A program made the position numbers and the translations under genes. From Sulfuricurvum sp. (lineage in GTDB: Bacteria; Campylobacterota; Campylobacteria; Campylobacterales; Sulfurimonadaceae), in contig JAGXFL010000008.1 in assembly GCA_024637295.1 (NCBI GenBank), positions 62,001-126,000 of the forward strand: a stretch of DNA of 64,000 bases. Direction: 5' to 3'. Shown here piece after piece: positions 9,333-18,002 of this stretch. How positions within the stretch are numbered: the first letter of the stretch is position 1; every line of letters starts with the position of its first letter. The notes beneath the pieces were generated by a model. The model ran no database searches. It was given only the letters and a program-made list of their open reading frames with translations, and was not told the origin of the DNA.

Positions 9333-10178
9333 TTATTTCCTTTTCTTTCCGGCGAACAAGATGACTCGCCCTAATATATTGAGACCTAGAATAAACATTG
9401 AGAGGATAAAGGCCGCCGCCCATCCAAGTTGCTGCCAATCTTCGTACGGACTCGTCGCGTAGTTGAAGATTGTGACCGTCAGGGAAGGCATCGCTTCATT
9501 GAGATCGGTGGTAAAAAAGTTATCGTTAAAGGAGGTAAATAGCAATGGAGCTGTTTCTCCACCGACACGTGCGATTCCCAACAGCACACCCGTCAAAATC
9601 CCCGCTTTTGCACCACGGTAAACAACGCTTAAAATAACTTTGTATTTTGGTGCCCCAAGTGCAAATGCCGCTTCACGCAGTTCTCCGGGAACAAGCTGCA
9701 GCATATCGTCGGTGGTGCGCAATATGACCGGAATCATAATGATCCCCAGTGCAATGGCGCCTGCCCAGGCACTGAAGTGTCCCATGGGCATAACGACGAC
9801 CGCGTAGACAAACGCACCGATAACAATAGAGGGTGCAGACATCATGATATCGCTGATATCACGGATAGTGTGGGCAAGTCTGGAATTTTTGCCGTATTCG
9901 CTCAAGTACGTCCCTGCTAAAATACCCAGTGGTACACCAATGGCAGTGGCCAGACCGATCAAAATCCCTTGACCTACCAGTGCGTGTTTGAGACCGCTCT
10001 CCGGATTTCCGGGAGGGGCTCCCTCGAAGATGAAGATGTTCCAGTTAAGGGCACCAACCCCTTTCATCACCAAAACACCTAAGATCCAAAATAAGAAACC
10101 CAAGGCGATAAGGGCACTGAAAGTAGAGAGGGCGAGGGCTATTTTATTGATAATAACACGTTTTTGTACGGCGGTCAT
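9333..10178 (-). CDS. pstA: Phosphate ABC transporter permease PstA
   Basis: This is one of two inner-membrane permease subunits of the Pst phosphate importer. The 281-residue protein has six predicted membrane segments and the binding-protein-dependent permease EAA-like loop REAAFALGAPKYKVILSVV (about 171-189) that docks on PstB. PYEDWQQLGWAAAFIL near the C terminus is typical of PstA. The start overlaps the pstC stop by one base (TAATG), implying coupled translation. Confidence 0.95.
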   Translation of the reverse strand: MTAVQKRVIINKIALALSTFSALIALGFLFWILGVLVMKGVGALNWNIFIFEGAPPGNPESGLKHALVGQGILIGLATAIGVPLGILAGTYLSEYGKNSRLAHTIRDISDIMMSAPSIVIGAFVYAVVVMPMGHFSAWAGAIALGIIMIPVILRTTDDMLQLVPGELREAAFALGAPKYKVILSVVYRGAKAGILTGVLLGIARVGGETAPLLFTSFNDNFFTTDLNEAMPSLTVTIFNYATSPYEDWQQLGWAAAFILSMFILGLNILGRVILFAGKKRK

Positions 10179-11026
10179 TATGCTCTCCTAGCTTTACGTA
10201 AAAAATAAAATTTTGCAACGGCGATAACCACAAAACTCATGATGAGAAGGGTTAATGCTAGACCAAAAAGACTTGAAAAATACAACGATGAATCGGCTTC
10301 ACTAAACTCATTGGCGAGGGTGACGGGAATCGAGGTTGTCGGATCGAGGATTGAGCTTGGGACCTTGTGAACGTTCCCCATTACGAAGGTAACGGCCATC
10401 GTCTCACCAATTGCACGGCCAAGCGCTAGGATGAGTGAGCCGATAATCCCCGCTTTTGCATAGGGGATTATAATGTCCTTGATAACATCCCATTGGGTGC
10501 CACCCAATGCATAGGCGGACTCTTTGAGAATATCGGGAGTCGTGTTCATCGCATCACGGGTAACGGCGGACATAAACGGTAAAACCATAATGGCCAAAAC
10601 GATTCCCGCAGCAAGCAGCCCGATGCCTAAGCCTCCGAAAATATCACGAATAATCGGAACGAAGAAAAACAGACCCCACATTCCATAGATAACTGAGGGG
10701 ATAGCAGCTAAAAGTTCAACACTGATCCCAAAAAAGCCTTTGATTCTATCATGCGCAATTTCACTTAAGAAAATAGCAACACCAATAGCAATGGGGATAG
10801 CAAGCATCATTGCAAGTGTTGTAGAGATAACTGACCCTAAAATTGCAGCATATGCACCAAATTTATCGAGGTTTGGTGCCCATTCATCTTTGGTTATGAA
10901 GTCCAAACCAAACGTGTTCATCGCCTCAAGGGAGTGGTTAAATAAAACCGTAAAAATCCATGCCACAATAATCAGAATCAGCAGCGCACTAAAGCGTGTG
11001 AAGTTGAAAAATATTTTATCGATCAT
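10178..11026 (-). CDS. pstC: Phosphate ABC transporter permease PstC
   Basis: This is the second permease subunit of the Pst importer (282 residues, six membrane segments). The PstB-contacting loop reads LKESAYALGGTQWDVIKDII (about 168-187), followed by ALGRAIGETMAVTFVMGN, a PstC hallmark. The start follows 46 nt after the cca stop, and a weak Pho-box-like repeat with a TACAAT -10 lies in that gap and in the cca 3' end. PstC could therefore have its own phosphate-controlled promoter besides readthrough from phoU. Confidence 0.95.
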   Translation of the reverse strand: MIDKIFFNFTRFSALLILIIVAWIFTVLFNHSLEAMNTFGLDFITKDEWAPNLDKFGAYAAILGSVISTTLAMMLAIPIAIGVAIFLSEIAHDRIKGFFGISVELLAAIPSVIYGMWGLFFFVPIIRDIFGGLGIGLLAAGIVLAIMVLPFMSAVTRDAMNTTPDILKESAYALGGTQWDVIKDIIIPYAKAGIIGSLILALGRAIGETMAVTFVMGNVHKVPSSILDPTTSIPVTLANEFSEADSSLYFSSLFGLALTLLIMSFVVIAVAKFYFLRKARRA

Positions 11027-11054
11027 ACAAAGCCTTGCGTCATTTTGTGGTGAT

Positions 11055-11088
11055 ATTGTAGTACAGTTTCCATTACAAAGCTATTACT
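11055..11088 (-). promoter_or_regulatory. Weak Pho-box-like direct repeat and -10 before pstC
   Basis: Read on the minus strand, AGTAATA, four bases, TGTAATG, ten bases, then TACAAT. The 7-4-7 spacing matches the two strong boxes in front of pstS and the porin, but the repeats deviate (GTAAT for GTAAC) and the gap to the -10 is ten, not nine. The element overlaps the last codons of cca. Confidence 0.4.
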
Positions 11089-12455
11089 AAATGTGTTTTT
11101 AACCAAGCGATAGCCTCTTCTTTAGTAAAAAATAGTTGATTGAGCTGTGCTTGATAGGCTCTGTTCAAAATTTCTTTAAAGTGTTCATTGGGAGTAAGTC
11201 CCAAAGCAATAAGATCTCTACCCATAATCAAGGCTTCGGGGGGAGAAGACAATACTCCAAGCTGTGAAGCTTGAACGTACAACCATTCTCCCGCATTAAA
11301 GGAGGTTTGCGGCGGGTCCTCATCAATTCCTCGACCTAAAAAATCGGCTTGCGCTACAGGAATGAGGTCTTGGATACATACATGCGTACTTAGTTGAAGG
11401 ATTTCTGAGGGGGGTGTTTCATAAAGTTTTCGCACGGCACCGTGATAGCGGATAAGAGGCAAAACATTTTCTATGAGATGGTGTTCATTGGTGATTTTTT
11501 CCAAAAATATTCGACCGACTTCAACGCCAATCAAGGCGTGATGGGGAGCATTGATTTTTCCGTTTTCGATAACGGTGGTGATTGGTTTGGCACAGTCATG
11601 CAATAACACGGCAAACATCCGCGTTATATCACTTTTTGGTTCTCCTGAGCGCAAGGATGCCATGATGTCTAGTGCTTTGAGCGTGTGTATCCAGACATTG
11701 CCTTCGGGGTGAGTAAGAGGATCTTGAGGGGTTGTCTCGTACAAATCCAGAGGGGTGAAAAACGGCAATGCACCCATTTGACGTAGTATTTCCATCCCTA
11801 TAGAAGGTTTTGTGCTTAATAAAAACAGCTTTTTGAGTTCTTCAAAAATGCGCTCTTTAGGAAGCTCCTGTAAAGCGCCATCTGCGATCATTTGGGTACA
11901 GAGTTCTAAAAGCTGTGAATTGCAGGTCAGATCAAACCGTGCGGCAAATTGCACAGCACGTAGCATCCGAAGCGGATCTTGGACAAATGTCATCGGATCG
12001 ACACAAGCAAGCCGTTTTTCCTGCAAGTCATTGGTTCCGCCATAGGGATCCAGTAGTGTCTGTGTTAAGGGGTTATAGCCCATAGCATTAATGGTAAAGT
12101 CCCGCCGTTTTGCTGCAAGGGTGAAATCCAGATCGCTGTAGGTCGTCACTTCAAAACCCTTGTGCCCATGAGATGCTTTCATCTCGGTACGAGGAAGGGA
12201 AAGATCGATGGCGTATGCACCGTATCGCAGTTTGAATACGCCAAACGATTTACCCACTTCATTGATTTTTCCAAACGGTTTTAGTATGGCAGAGAGTTGT
12301 TCCGTATCGTTTAGACCATACAATTCGATATCGATATCAAGGCTCTCGTTACCCAAGAGATGATCACGAACACATCCACCGACAAATATGGGAGTCATAT
12401 TGTGTAGGGTTAGCTGCTCAAGCAGAGGGGCAAGGGCGGCATAACGCTCAATCAT
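11073..12455 (-). CDS. cca: CCA-adding/poly(A) polymerase family tRNA nucleotidyltransferase
   Basis: The enzyme adds or repairs the 3' CCA of tRNAs. The 460-residue protein has the nucleotidyltransferase head (GGCVRDHLLGNESLDIDIEL, about 26-45, with the metal-binding DxD) and the RRDFTINAMGY and LLDPYGG motifs. QDPLRMLRAVQFAARF in the RNA/base-binding region follows. An HD-like metal motif (LLHDCAKP, about 287-294) lies in the C-terminal half, as in HD-containing CCA enzymes. It sits inside the phosphate operon: its ATG overlaps the kinase stop (ATGA), and pstC follows. The one tRNA in this window already encodes CCA, so a repair role is plausible for that tRNA. Confidence 0.9.
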   Translation of the reverse strand: MIERYAALAPLLEQLTLHNMTPIFVGGCVRDHLLGNESLDIDIELYGLNDTEQLSAILKPFGKINEVGKSFGVFKLRYGAYAIDLSLPRTEMKASHGHKGFEVTTYSDLDFTLAAKRRDFTINAMGYNPLTQTLLDPYGGTNDLQEKRLACVDPMTFVQDPLRMLRAVQFAARFDLTCNSQLLELCTQMIADGALQELPKERIFEELKKLFLLSTKPSIGMEILRQMGALPFFTPLDLYETTPQDPLTHPEGNVWIHTLKALDIMASLRSGEPKSDITRMFAVLLHDCAKPITTVIENGKINAPHHALIGVEVGRIFLEKITNEHHLIENVLPLIRYHGAVRKLYETPPSEILQLSTHVCIQDLIPVAQADFLGRGIDEDPPQTSFNAGEWLYVQASQLGVLSSPPEALIMGRDLIALGLTPNEHFKEILNRAYQAQLNQLFFTKEEAIAWLKTHLVIAL

Positions 12456-13867
12456 GGGCGGTGAGAAGAAATGGGTGTTGAGTGAAGCGGGTCAATGGAA
12501 AAGGTGAAGGCAGAGCCTTCACCTAAAATACTGGTGATGGTGAGCTGTGAATGATGCAGTTTGAGGATATAACTGACAATGGCAAGTCCTAATCCCATTG
12601 AGTTGTCCCAGCTATTTTTTTGAACACGGTAGAATTTGGAGGTGATAAGTTCCAGCTCGTTTGGGGCGATACCGATCCCTTTGTCTATGATTTCGATCGT
12701 ATGTTCTGTTAGCTTGAGGATAACTTCGTTTTCTGAGTATTTGATGGCGTTGTCGATGAGATTGGTAATGACGAGGTCAATCATGGTGCGATCGGCATAG
12801 ACCTCTTTGGGATGACCTTCGTAGTTAATGATACGTAGGGGGTACTTTCCTTGTAAGGTTGATGTGACATCACGGCATAATGCATCCAAATCAAAAGTAG
12901 TGGGTTTGATCGAGAAATCATTGTTCTCGAGTTTGACAGAGAGGGCAAGACGATCAAGCATATGGCTGATTTTCATCGCATTAGAATGGATTTTCCCCAA
13001 AAATTTTTCTCGAATAGCGAGGTTAAGATTCCCGTCTTCTTCAAGTGTTTCGGTATACCCAACGATTGCGGCAACGGGATTTTTGAACTCATGGCTGATA
13101 GCGGAGAGGATATCGTTTTGCTGTTTGTTGATCAGACGAAGACGCGCGGTATATTTACGTTTTTGTTTATCACGATTACGGAGCTTTTTGACAAGATTTT
13201 TGAGTAACAGCGTGATTTGTAAAAATTCTCTGAAATGTTCCGGTTTTAAAACTGCCATGTAGTTTTTAGCCGAGATTTCATGAAGATAGTGGGTGATCTG
13301 AGCAATATCGTATTGAGCTTTTTTTGAAATATTATAAGCAGTGAGTAAGGCGATGATGACAAAGAACAAAAAGGTAGCGGCCAGTTTGACCCAAAGCTGA
13401 TAAAAGTATCCCATAACGCTTTTCAAGCTTATCCCAAGCCGTAAAATGACGATATCTCCCGCAAAGGGGACCTGTTTGGCCACAAAAATATAATCTTCAT
13501 CAAATGTTTTGGAATATCGTACCGAAACGCCATAAGGCTCTATGCTTGAGTGCATGATTTCAATGCGATTATGATCCGAATCGACGGTACGCTTATCTAT
13601 ACTGCTTTCTGCAATCACTTGTCCATTGGTATCAAAAATAGTGGTGCGGTAATCGGTTTGATTATGGATGGATTTGGCATAGTGGTCTGTGGTGGCTGAT
13701 TGATTCGCTTTAGTGGCAACCAGCTCGATAGTTCTTTTGAGGTGATTGATATTGTCCTCAATGATCATCCCTTTGAGGGTATAGTAGCCGATAACGGAAG
13801 CAATAACAAGTGTTCCGATAAAAAGGGCAAGCGTATTAAGAAAAAAAAGCTGATGGATTTTTAACAC
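12452..13867 (-). CDS. PhoR-type sensor histidine kinase of the phosphate operon
   Basis: The 471-residue kinase has TM1 at about 9-31, a periplasmic domain of about 130 residues, TM2 at 162-179 and a HAMP-like linker. HisKA with His259 (NDILSAISHEFKNPVAAIVG) and a HATPase (NLIDNAIKYSEN; DKGIGIAP; MGLGLAIV) follow. Location between a PhoB-type regulator and pst genes, with phoU upstream, makes a phosphate-starvation kinase the natural reading (inference). Unlike E. coli PhoR it has a sizeable periplasmic domain, closer to the Campylobacter PhosS type. Its start overlaps the regulator's stop by 7 nt. Confidence 0.83.
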   Translation of the reverse strand: MLKIHQLFFLNTLALFIGTLVIASVIGYYTLKGMIIEDNINHLKRTIELVATKANQSATTDHYAKSIHNQTDYRTTIFDTNGQVIAESSIDKRTVDSDHNRIEIMHSSIEPYGVSVRYSKTFDEDYIFVAKQVPFAGDIVILRLGISLKSVMGYFYQLWVKLAATFLFFVIIALLTAYNISKKAQYDIAQITHYLHEISAKNYMAVLKPEHFREFLQITLLLKNLVKKLRNRDKQKRKYTARLRLINKQQNDILSAISHEFKNPVAAIVGYTETLEEDGNLNLAIREKFLGKIHSNAMKISHMLDRLALSVKLENNDFSIKPTTFDLDALCRDVTSTLQGKYPLRIINYEGHPKEVYADRTMIDLVITNLIDNAIKYSENEVILKLTEHTIEIIDKGIGIAPNELELITSKFYRVQKNSWDNSMGLGLAIVSYILKLHHSQLTITSILGEGSAFTFSIDPLHSTPISSHRP

Positions 13868-14535
13868 AGTGTGTAACCGACTCCTCTCACGGTCTTGAGG
13901 TAGTCTTTGCTTTTATCAGGATCGATCTTGTCTTTGAGTCGATTGATTGCGACATTGACGGTACGATCTTGATACACTTCATCGCTTCCCCATACATTAT
14001 CAAGGAGGTAGTTGCGATCTAGAACGATATTTTGATTCTTGATAAGCTCATAGAGCAGATCAAATTCAAGCTTGGTAAGTTCTATGGAGTTATTTTCGAT
14101 TATCACTGTGCGTGATGCAGGATTGATGATGATGTCTCGATAGGTCACATTTCCTTCATTAGAGGTTTTTTGAGTTCGGCGTAAAATCGCTTTGACCCTC
14201 AAGATGAGCTCTTTCATGCTAAATGGTTTAGTAAGATAGTCATCACCGCCACGCTCAAATCCTTGCTCAATATCCTGATCTTTGTCTTTGGCGCTGATGA
14301 AGATGACGGGAGTATTGATCCCTTGACGTCGTAGGGATGCTACGAACTCACTTCCCTCGGTTCCGGGAAGATTACGATCCATTAAAATAAGATCCACTTT
14401 TTCCTCGGTAAGCACTTCGGCAACTCGCTTGGTATTGAGAAATCCCATTGTCTCAAAACCCTCTTTGGAGAGGTTGAATTCCATCAGTTCTAAAATGTCT
14501 TCTTCGTCTTCGACGATGAGTATGAGTGCATTCAT
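13861..14535 (-). CDS. PhoB/OmpR-family response regulator
   Basis: The 224-residue protein has a receiver domain (acidic pair in VEDEED, phospho-acceptor Asp53 in LILMDRNLPG, Thr/Ser site IFISAKD, Lys in TKPF) and a C-terminal winged helix (about 130-224; ELTKLEFDLLYELI, then VNVAINRLKDKID and TVRGVGYTL). It follows phoU by 12 nt and precedes the kinase, so it is very probably the phosphate-responsive activator. The 7-4-7 direct repeats upstream of pstS and the porin are its likely binding sites, which fits dimeric head-to-tail DNA binding in this family (inference). Confidence 0.87.
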   Translation of the reverse strand: MNALILIVEDEEDILELMEFNLSKEGFETMGFLNTKRVAEVLTEEKVDLILMDRNLPGTEGSEFVASLRRQGINTPVIFISAKDKDQDIEQGFERGGDDYLTKPFSMKELILRVKAILRRTQKTSNEGNVTYRDIIINPASRTVIIENNSIELTKLEFDLLYELIKNQNIVLDRNYLLDNVWGSDEVYQDRTVNVAINRLKDKIDPDKSKDYLKTVRGVGYTLC

Positions 14536-14547
14536 AGGGAGGAGTCC

Positions 14548-15222
14548 TTACGCGTGAAAATTGAGTTCGCCGCCTTGTTGCGCATATAAAAGTAGTGCGG
14601 CAATGTTAACCGTGCGGTCTCCTGTTCTTTCAAGTTTACGTAACGTTGAGAGAACTTTGACGTAATTGGCAGAGAGCTCATGGGACTCAGCGATGAGGTT
14701 AAGAAGATCTTTTTCTATAATAGAGAAAAGATCATCATTTTTGGATTCTTCTACGGATACTTTGCGATAGAGTTCTTCGGCATCCGAAGTACGCATGTTT
14801 TCTAAATACTCGTGGATATAGCGTAATGCATTAAGTGTCGTTTTTTGCAGCTGTATGATGGAAGGGACCATGATGTTAAGATCACATTCGCCTCGGCAAA
14901 GTTCTTGGATTCGATTGTTATATTTTTTCATGTTTTCGCCGACACGGTCAAGCTCATTGGTCATTTTTAAAAAAGCTACGAGAAGACGAAGCTCTTCTGC
15001 TTCAGGACCGTAAAGGGCCAGTGTTTTTATCACTTCGTTATCGATTTTGTTAGCATCTATTTGAATCGTTTTGAGATGAAGCTTGGCACTTTCAAAAAGG
15101 TCACTTTGATTGTTCTCAAATGCGTTTAGCGTCTCTTCGTTAGCGCTCATGATTGAAGCAACAAGTCGTGAGAGCTGCGTTCGGATTTCATTGAGTTTGT
15201 TTTCATAGCGTGGGAGCATCAT
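14548..15222 (-). CDS. phoU: Phosphate uptake regulator PhoU
   Basis: PhoU couples the Pst transporter to the phosphate kinase and keeps the regulon off when phosphate is plentiful. The 224-residue, almost entirely helical protein has two PhoU repeats (about 10-95 and 115-205). Conserved acidic and Asn-rich helices such as NELDRVGENMKKYNNRIQ and LRKLERTGDRTVNIA act as metal-cluster sites in characterised homologues. It is the first gene of the minus-strand phosphate operon and diverges from pstS across a 142-bp intergenic region. Confidence 0.92.
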   Translation of the reverse strand: MMLPRYENKLNEIRTQLSRLVASIMSANEETLNAFENNQSDLFESAKLHLKTIQIDANKIDNEVIKTLALYGPEAEELRLLVAFLKMTNELDRVGENMKKYNNRIQELCRGECDLNIMVPSIIQLQKTTLNALRYIHEYLENMRTSDAEELYRKVSVEESKNDDLFSIIEKDLLNLIAESHELSANYVKVLSTLRKLERTGDRTVNIAALLLYAQQGGELNFHA

Positions 15223-15300
15223 AAAACCTTTATAATAAACATAATAATGGGATTGTAGTACTCTATCATCACCATTTGATTACAATAGTTTACCATACTC

Positions 15301-15333
15301 TGTAACCTTTTTGTTACCTAGGTGCTGTACAAT
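15301..15333 (+). promoter_or_regulatory. Pho-box-like direct repeat and -10 upstream of pstS
   Basis: TGTAACC (15301-15307), TTTT, TGTTACC (15312-15318), nine bases, then TACAAT (15328-15333). Two 7-mers separated by 4 bp, ending about 10 bp before the -10, is the architecture of PhoB-activated promoters in which the box replaces the -35. The same layout recurs before the porin gene. Confidence 0.75.
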
Positions 15334-15364
15334 TTGCTGATCAAAAACTCCACAAGGACAATTT

Positions 15365-16366
15365 ATGCTAACAACAATGACTAAGGGTCTTCTAATTGCT
15401 GCGGTTGCGGCGACATCGATGATCGCTGCGGATAAAATCAACGGTGCAGGTGCTACATTCCCGGCTCCATGTTACTATGACTGGGCATACAGCTATCAAA
15501 AAGCGACCCACACACGTGTGAACTATCAATCAATCGGTTCAGGCGGCGGTATCAAGCAGATTTCTGAGCGTATCGTTGATTTTGGTGCGACTGATGCCCC
15601 AATGACTCCAAAAGAGCTTGATAAAGCAAAATTGACACAGTTTCCTGCAGTTATCGGTTCAATCGTTGTCGCGCATAACCTTCCAGGTGTTGCAGATGAA
15701 AAATTAAAATTGAAAAACAGTGTTGTTGCGGATATCTTTGCAGGTAAAGTAACGATGTGGAATGATGCTGCTATCGCTGCTGACAATGCAGGAATCAAAC
15801 TTCCGGCTGAAAAGATCATCGTGGCACACCGTTCGGATGGGTCAGGTACGACATACGTGTTTACAGATTATTTGAGTGAAGCATCTAAGATGTGGAAAGG
15901 CAAATTCGGTACGGGTAAAGCTATCGGATGGGCTACTGGTGTCGGCGGAAAAGGTAATGAGGGTGTAACAAACCTTATCAAGCAAACTCCGTATTCAATC
16001 GGTTACATCGAAACTTCATACAAAGAGAAGAACAATCTTGCTGCAGCTACATTGCAAACAGCCCAAGGCAAATGGGTTGTTGCTAACAAAGCAACGTTCC
16101 AAGCAGCCGTCAAACAAGCAAAATGGTCTAAGAAAGATCACTTTTACAGCTCACTTGTATTGCAAGACAACGCGTATCCAATCGTTGCGGCAACATTTAT
16201 CTTGATGCCTCGTGATGCAGATAAAGCAGAGACAAGAGACGAAGTCATCAAGTTCTTCGACTATGCATTCCGTAACGGTGATGCAGCGGCTGAAAAACTA
16301 GGATACATCGCTCTTCCGGTTGAAACTACTAACCTTGTACGTCAATACTGGGCTGAAACTAAATAA
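15365..16366 (+). CDS. pstS: Periplasmic phosphate-binding protein PstS
   Basis: PstS captures phosphate in the periplasm and delivers it to PstCA. The 333-residue precursor has a Sec signal peptide (about 1-22, cut near MIAADK). The mature start INGAGATFPAP is the PstS hallmark, and the phosphate-binding loops IGSGGGIKQI, DFGATDAPM and HRSDGSGTTYVF are intact. It is transcribed divergently from the phoU operon that encodes the rest of the transporter, behind a Pho-box-like element. AAGGAC lies before the ATG. Confidence 0.96.
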   Translation: MLTTMTKGLLIAAVAATSMIAADKINGAGATFPAPCYYDWAYSYQKATHTRVNYQSIGSGGGIKQISERIVDFGATDAPMTPKELDKAKLTQFPAVIGSIVVAHNLPGVADEKLKLKNSVVADIFAGKVTMWNDAAIAADNAGIKLPAEKIIVAHRSDGSGTTYVFTDYLSEASKMWKGKFGTGKAIGWATGVGGKGNEGVTNLIKQTPYSIGYIETSYKEKNNLAAATLQTAQGKWVVANKATFQAAVKQAKWSKKDHFYSSLVLQDNAYPIVAATFILMPRDADKAETRDEVIKFFDYAFRNGDAAAEKLGYIALPVETTNLVRQYWAETK

Positions 16367-16503
16367 GTTTCTCCCCTTTCCTTAATTCTCCTCTCCTTTA
16401 ACTTAAGCTTGAAGTCCGTTTTAGCGTATGCACTCGGGCTTTATATTTCATCCTTTACCCTCATCGTTTTCTTTTCATTTCTAAGACCGTAACCATTTCG
16501 TAA
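16367..16503. other. Intergenic spacer between pstS and the porin gene
   Basis: The full gap is 200 bp (16367-16566). Its right part contains the Pho-box-like element; in the pyrimidine-rich left part no convincing terminator or gene is seen. Confidence 0.5.
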
Positions 16504-16536
16504 TGTAACATTCATGTAACCAACTTTTCCTACAAT
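16504..16536 (+). promoter_or_regulatory. Pho-box-like direct repeat and -10 upstream of the porin
   Basis: TGTAACA (16504-16510), TTCA, TGTAACC (16515-16521), nine bases, then TACAAT (16531-16536). Spacing, repeat sequence and -10 are the same as before pstS, which places the porin under the same regulator. The ATG follows about 30 nt after the -10. Confidence 0.75.
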
Positions 16537-16566
16537 GTCGCCATCAATAATCAGGAGTGATAACAA

Positions 16567-17892
16567 ATGAAAAAAGTAGTTTTGTCGGCCCTCGCTGCCA
16601 CAATCGTAACCAGTGCAGTCTATGCAGAAACAATGACCCTTTTCACTGATCCTAAAACAGGTCAAGTATTTACAACCGCTGGTGAAGGGCGTGTTGAGAT
16701 GGGCGATTTTATCGATGCAAAAACGATTGATATGAATCAACGTGAAAGCGAATCAGCATTTTCTGAGTACAAAGACGCACAGAAAAAATTTGTAAATGTA
16801 AAATCAAAGGCAAAAACGCTTGAGTTCAGCGGTACTCACTACTTTGGTTTGACATCGGCTAATCCAGAGACAAATGGTGCAGCAAAGAATCAGTCTACAG
16901 GATTTGAGCTTCGTCGTAACTATCTTCAAGTTAAAGCGTTTTTCAACGACAAAGATTATTTCCGTGTAACAATGGATACGACTAAAGAGCTTGGTTCTAC
17001 AACAACACATGCAAACATGTATGTAAAATACGCATACCTTTGGTTGGATAAAGTTCTTCCATATACAGGCGTAGAAATTGGTATGGCTCACCGTCCTTGG
17101 ATCGACTATGAGGAGCATAACTCATGGAAATACCGTTCATTTAACAAAGTTATTCTAGAGGAAAAAGGTACAACGACAGAAGCTGGTGTTGACTTGATTA
17201 ACTCAGCTGACCTCGGTGTAAACTTTAAAACAAAAACAGAAAACTTCAGTTCTGAGATCGGTGTCTTTAACGGCGAAGGTTACCATGCAGATAAAGCAGC
17301 TAACAATCAGCAAAACAGCCAAGACCTTTCTCTTGAATGGCGTTTGACAGGTCATATCCTTGGAAGTGGTACAAAAGTGGGTAAAAACAAGGTTGATAAA
17401 GATACATATTTGAATGTGTCTACATATGGGTTGATCTCTAAAAATCATAAAGACAACAATACAACGCTTAATGATGCTACCGAATATGATAGAAGCATCT
17501 ACGGTATCCATGCTGTTTATAACCAACCAGAATTCTTGGTTGCTGCTCAATACTTTACAGCAAAAGATGTAGCTCAAAATGAAACTGTTACTGGTGATAA
17601 TAGCAAAAATTATAAAGGTTGGTCAGTGAATGCTGAGTACCGTCCATTTACAGATTGGACTGTTATCGGACGTTACGATGCTTACAAAATTGAAACAGTT
17701 ACTAAAGGAACGGGTGCTACAGCAGTTAGTACTGATGGAACAAAAACGATTGGAGCTTTGGCATACAAATATAACAAGAATGTGAGCTTCATCGGTTCAG
17801 CTAAATTCATCAATGAAGATGGCGCTACTGTTGGGACTGACAGCGGCCAAACCAAAGACGTTTACATGATGACTACCGAAGTTAAATGGTAA
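16567..17892 (+). CDS. OprP/OprO-like phosphate-selective porin
   Basis: The 441-residue outer-membrane protein has a signal peptide (1-20, MKKVVLSALAATIVTSAVYA) and a short N-terminal helical stretch. A beta-barrel domain follows (LEFSGTHYFGLTSA, LRRNYLQVKAFFNDKDYFRV) and ends MTTEVKW with a terminal aromatic residue. Paired RRNYLQVK-type strands and the overall layout match the phosphate-selective porin O/P family. The Pho-box-like promoter and position next to pstS support phosphate entry across the outer membrane. Selectivity for phosphate rather than other anions is inferred from context. Confidence 0.82.
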   Translation: MKKVVLSALAATIVTSAVYAETMTLFTDPKTGQVFTTAGEGRVEMGDFIDAKTIDMNQRESESAFSEYKDAQKKFVNVKSKAKTLEFSGTHYFGLTSANPETNGAAKNQSTGFELRRNYLQVKAFFNDKDYFRVTMDTTKELGSTTTHANMYVKYAYLWLDKVLPYTGVEIGMAHRPWIDYEEHNSWKYRSFNKVILEEKGTTTEAGVDLINSADLGVNFKTKTENFSSEIGVFNGEGYHADKAANNQQNSQDLSLEWRLTGHILGSGTKVGKNKVDKDTYLNVSTYGLISKNHKDNNTTLNDATEYDRSIYGIHAVYNQPEFLVAAQYFTAKDVAQNETVTGDNSKNYKGWSVNAEYRPFTDWTVIGRYDAYKIETVTKGTGATAVSTDGTKTIGALAYKYNKNVSFIGSAKFINEDGATVGTDSGQTKDVYMMTTEVKW

Positions 17893-17920
17893 TCTTCTAA
17901 TAAATTTATTCTCTTCTGAT

Positions 17921-17941
17921 TCTCCCGCATAAAGCGGGAGA
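17921..17941 (+). terminator. Hairpin downstream of the porin gene
   Basis: TCTCCCGC, five-base loop, GCGGGAGA: a perfect 8-bp GC-rich stem 29 nt after the porin stop. The following sequence is pyrimidine-rich rather than a pure T-run, so it is a moderate terminator candidate. Confidence 0.55.
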
Positions 17942-18002
17942 CATTTCTCCTCTCTTTAAAAATACGCTACAATCTTTTCAATTTATATCTCAAAGTGATT
18001 TT

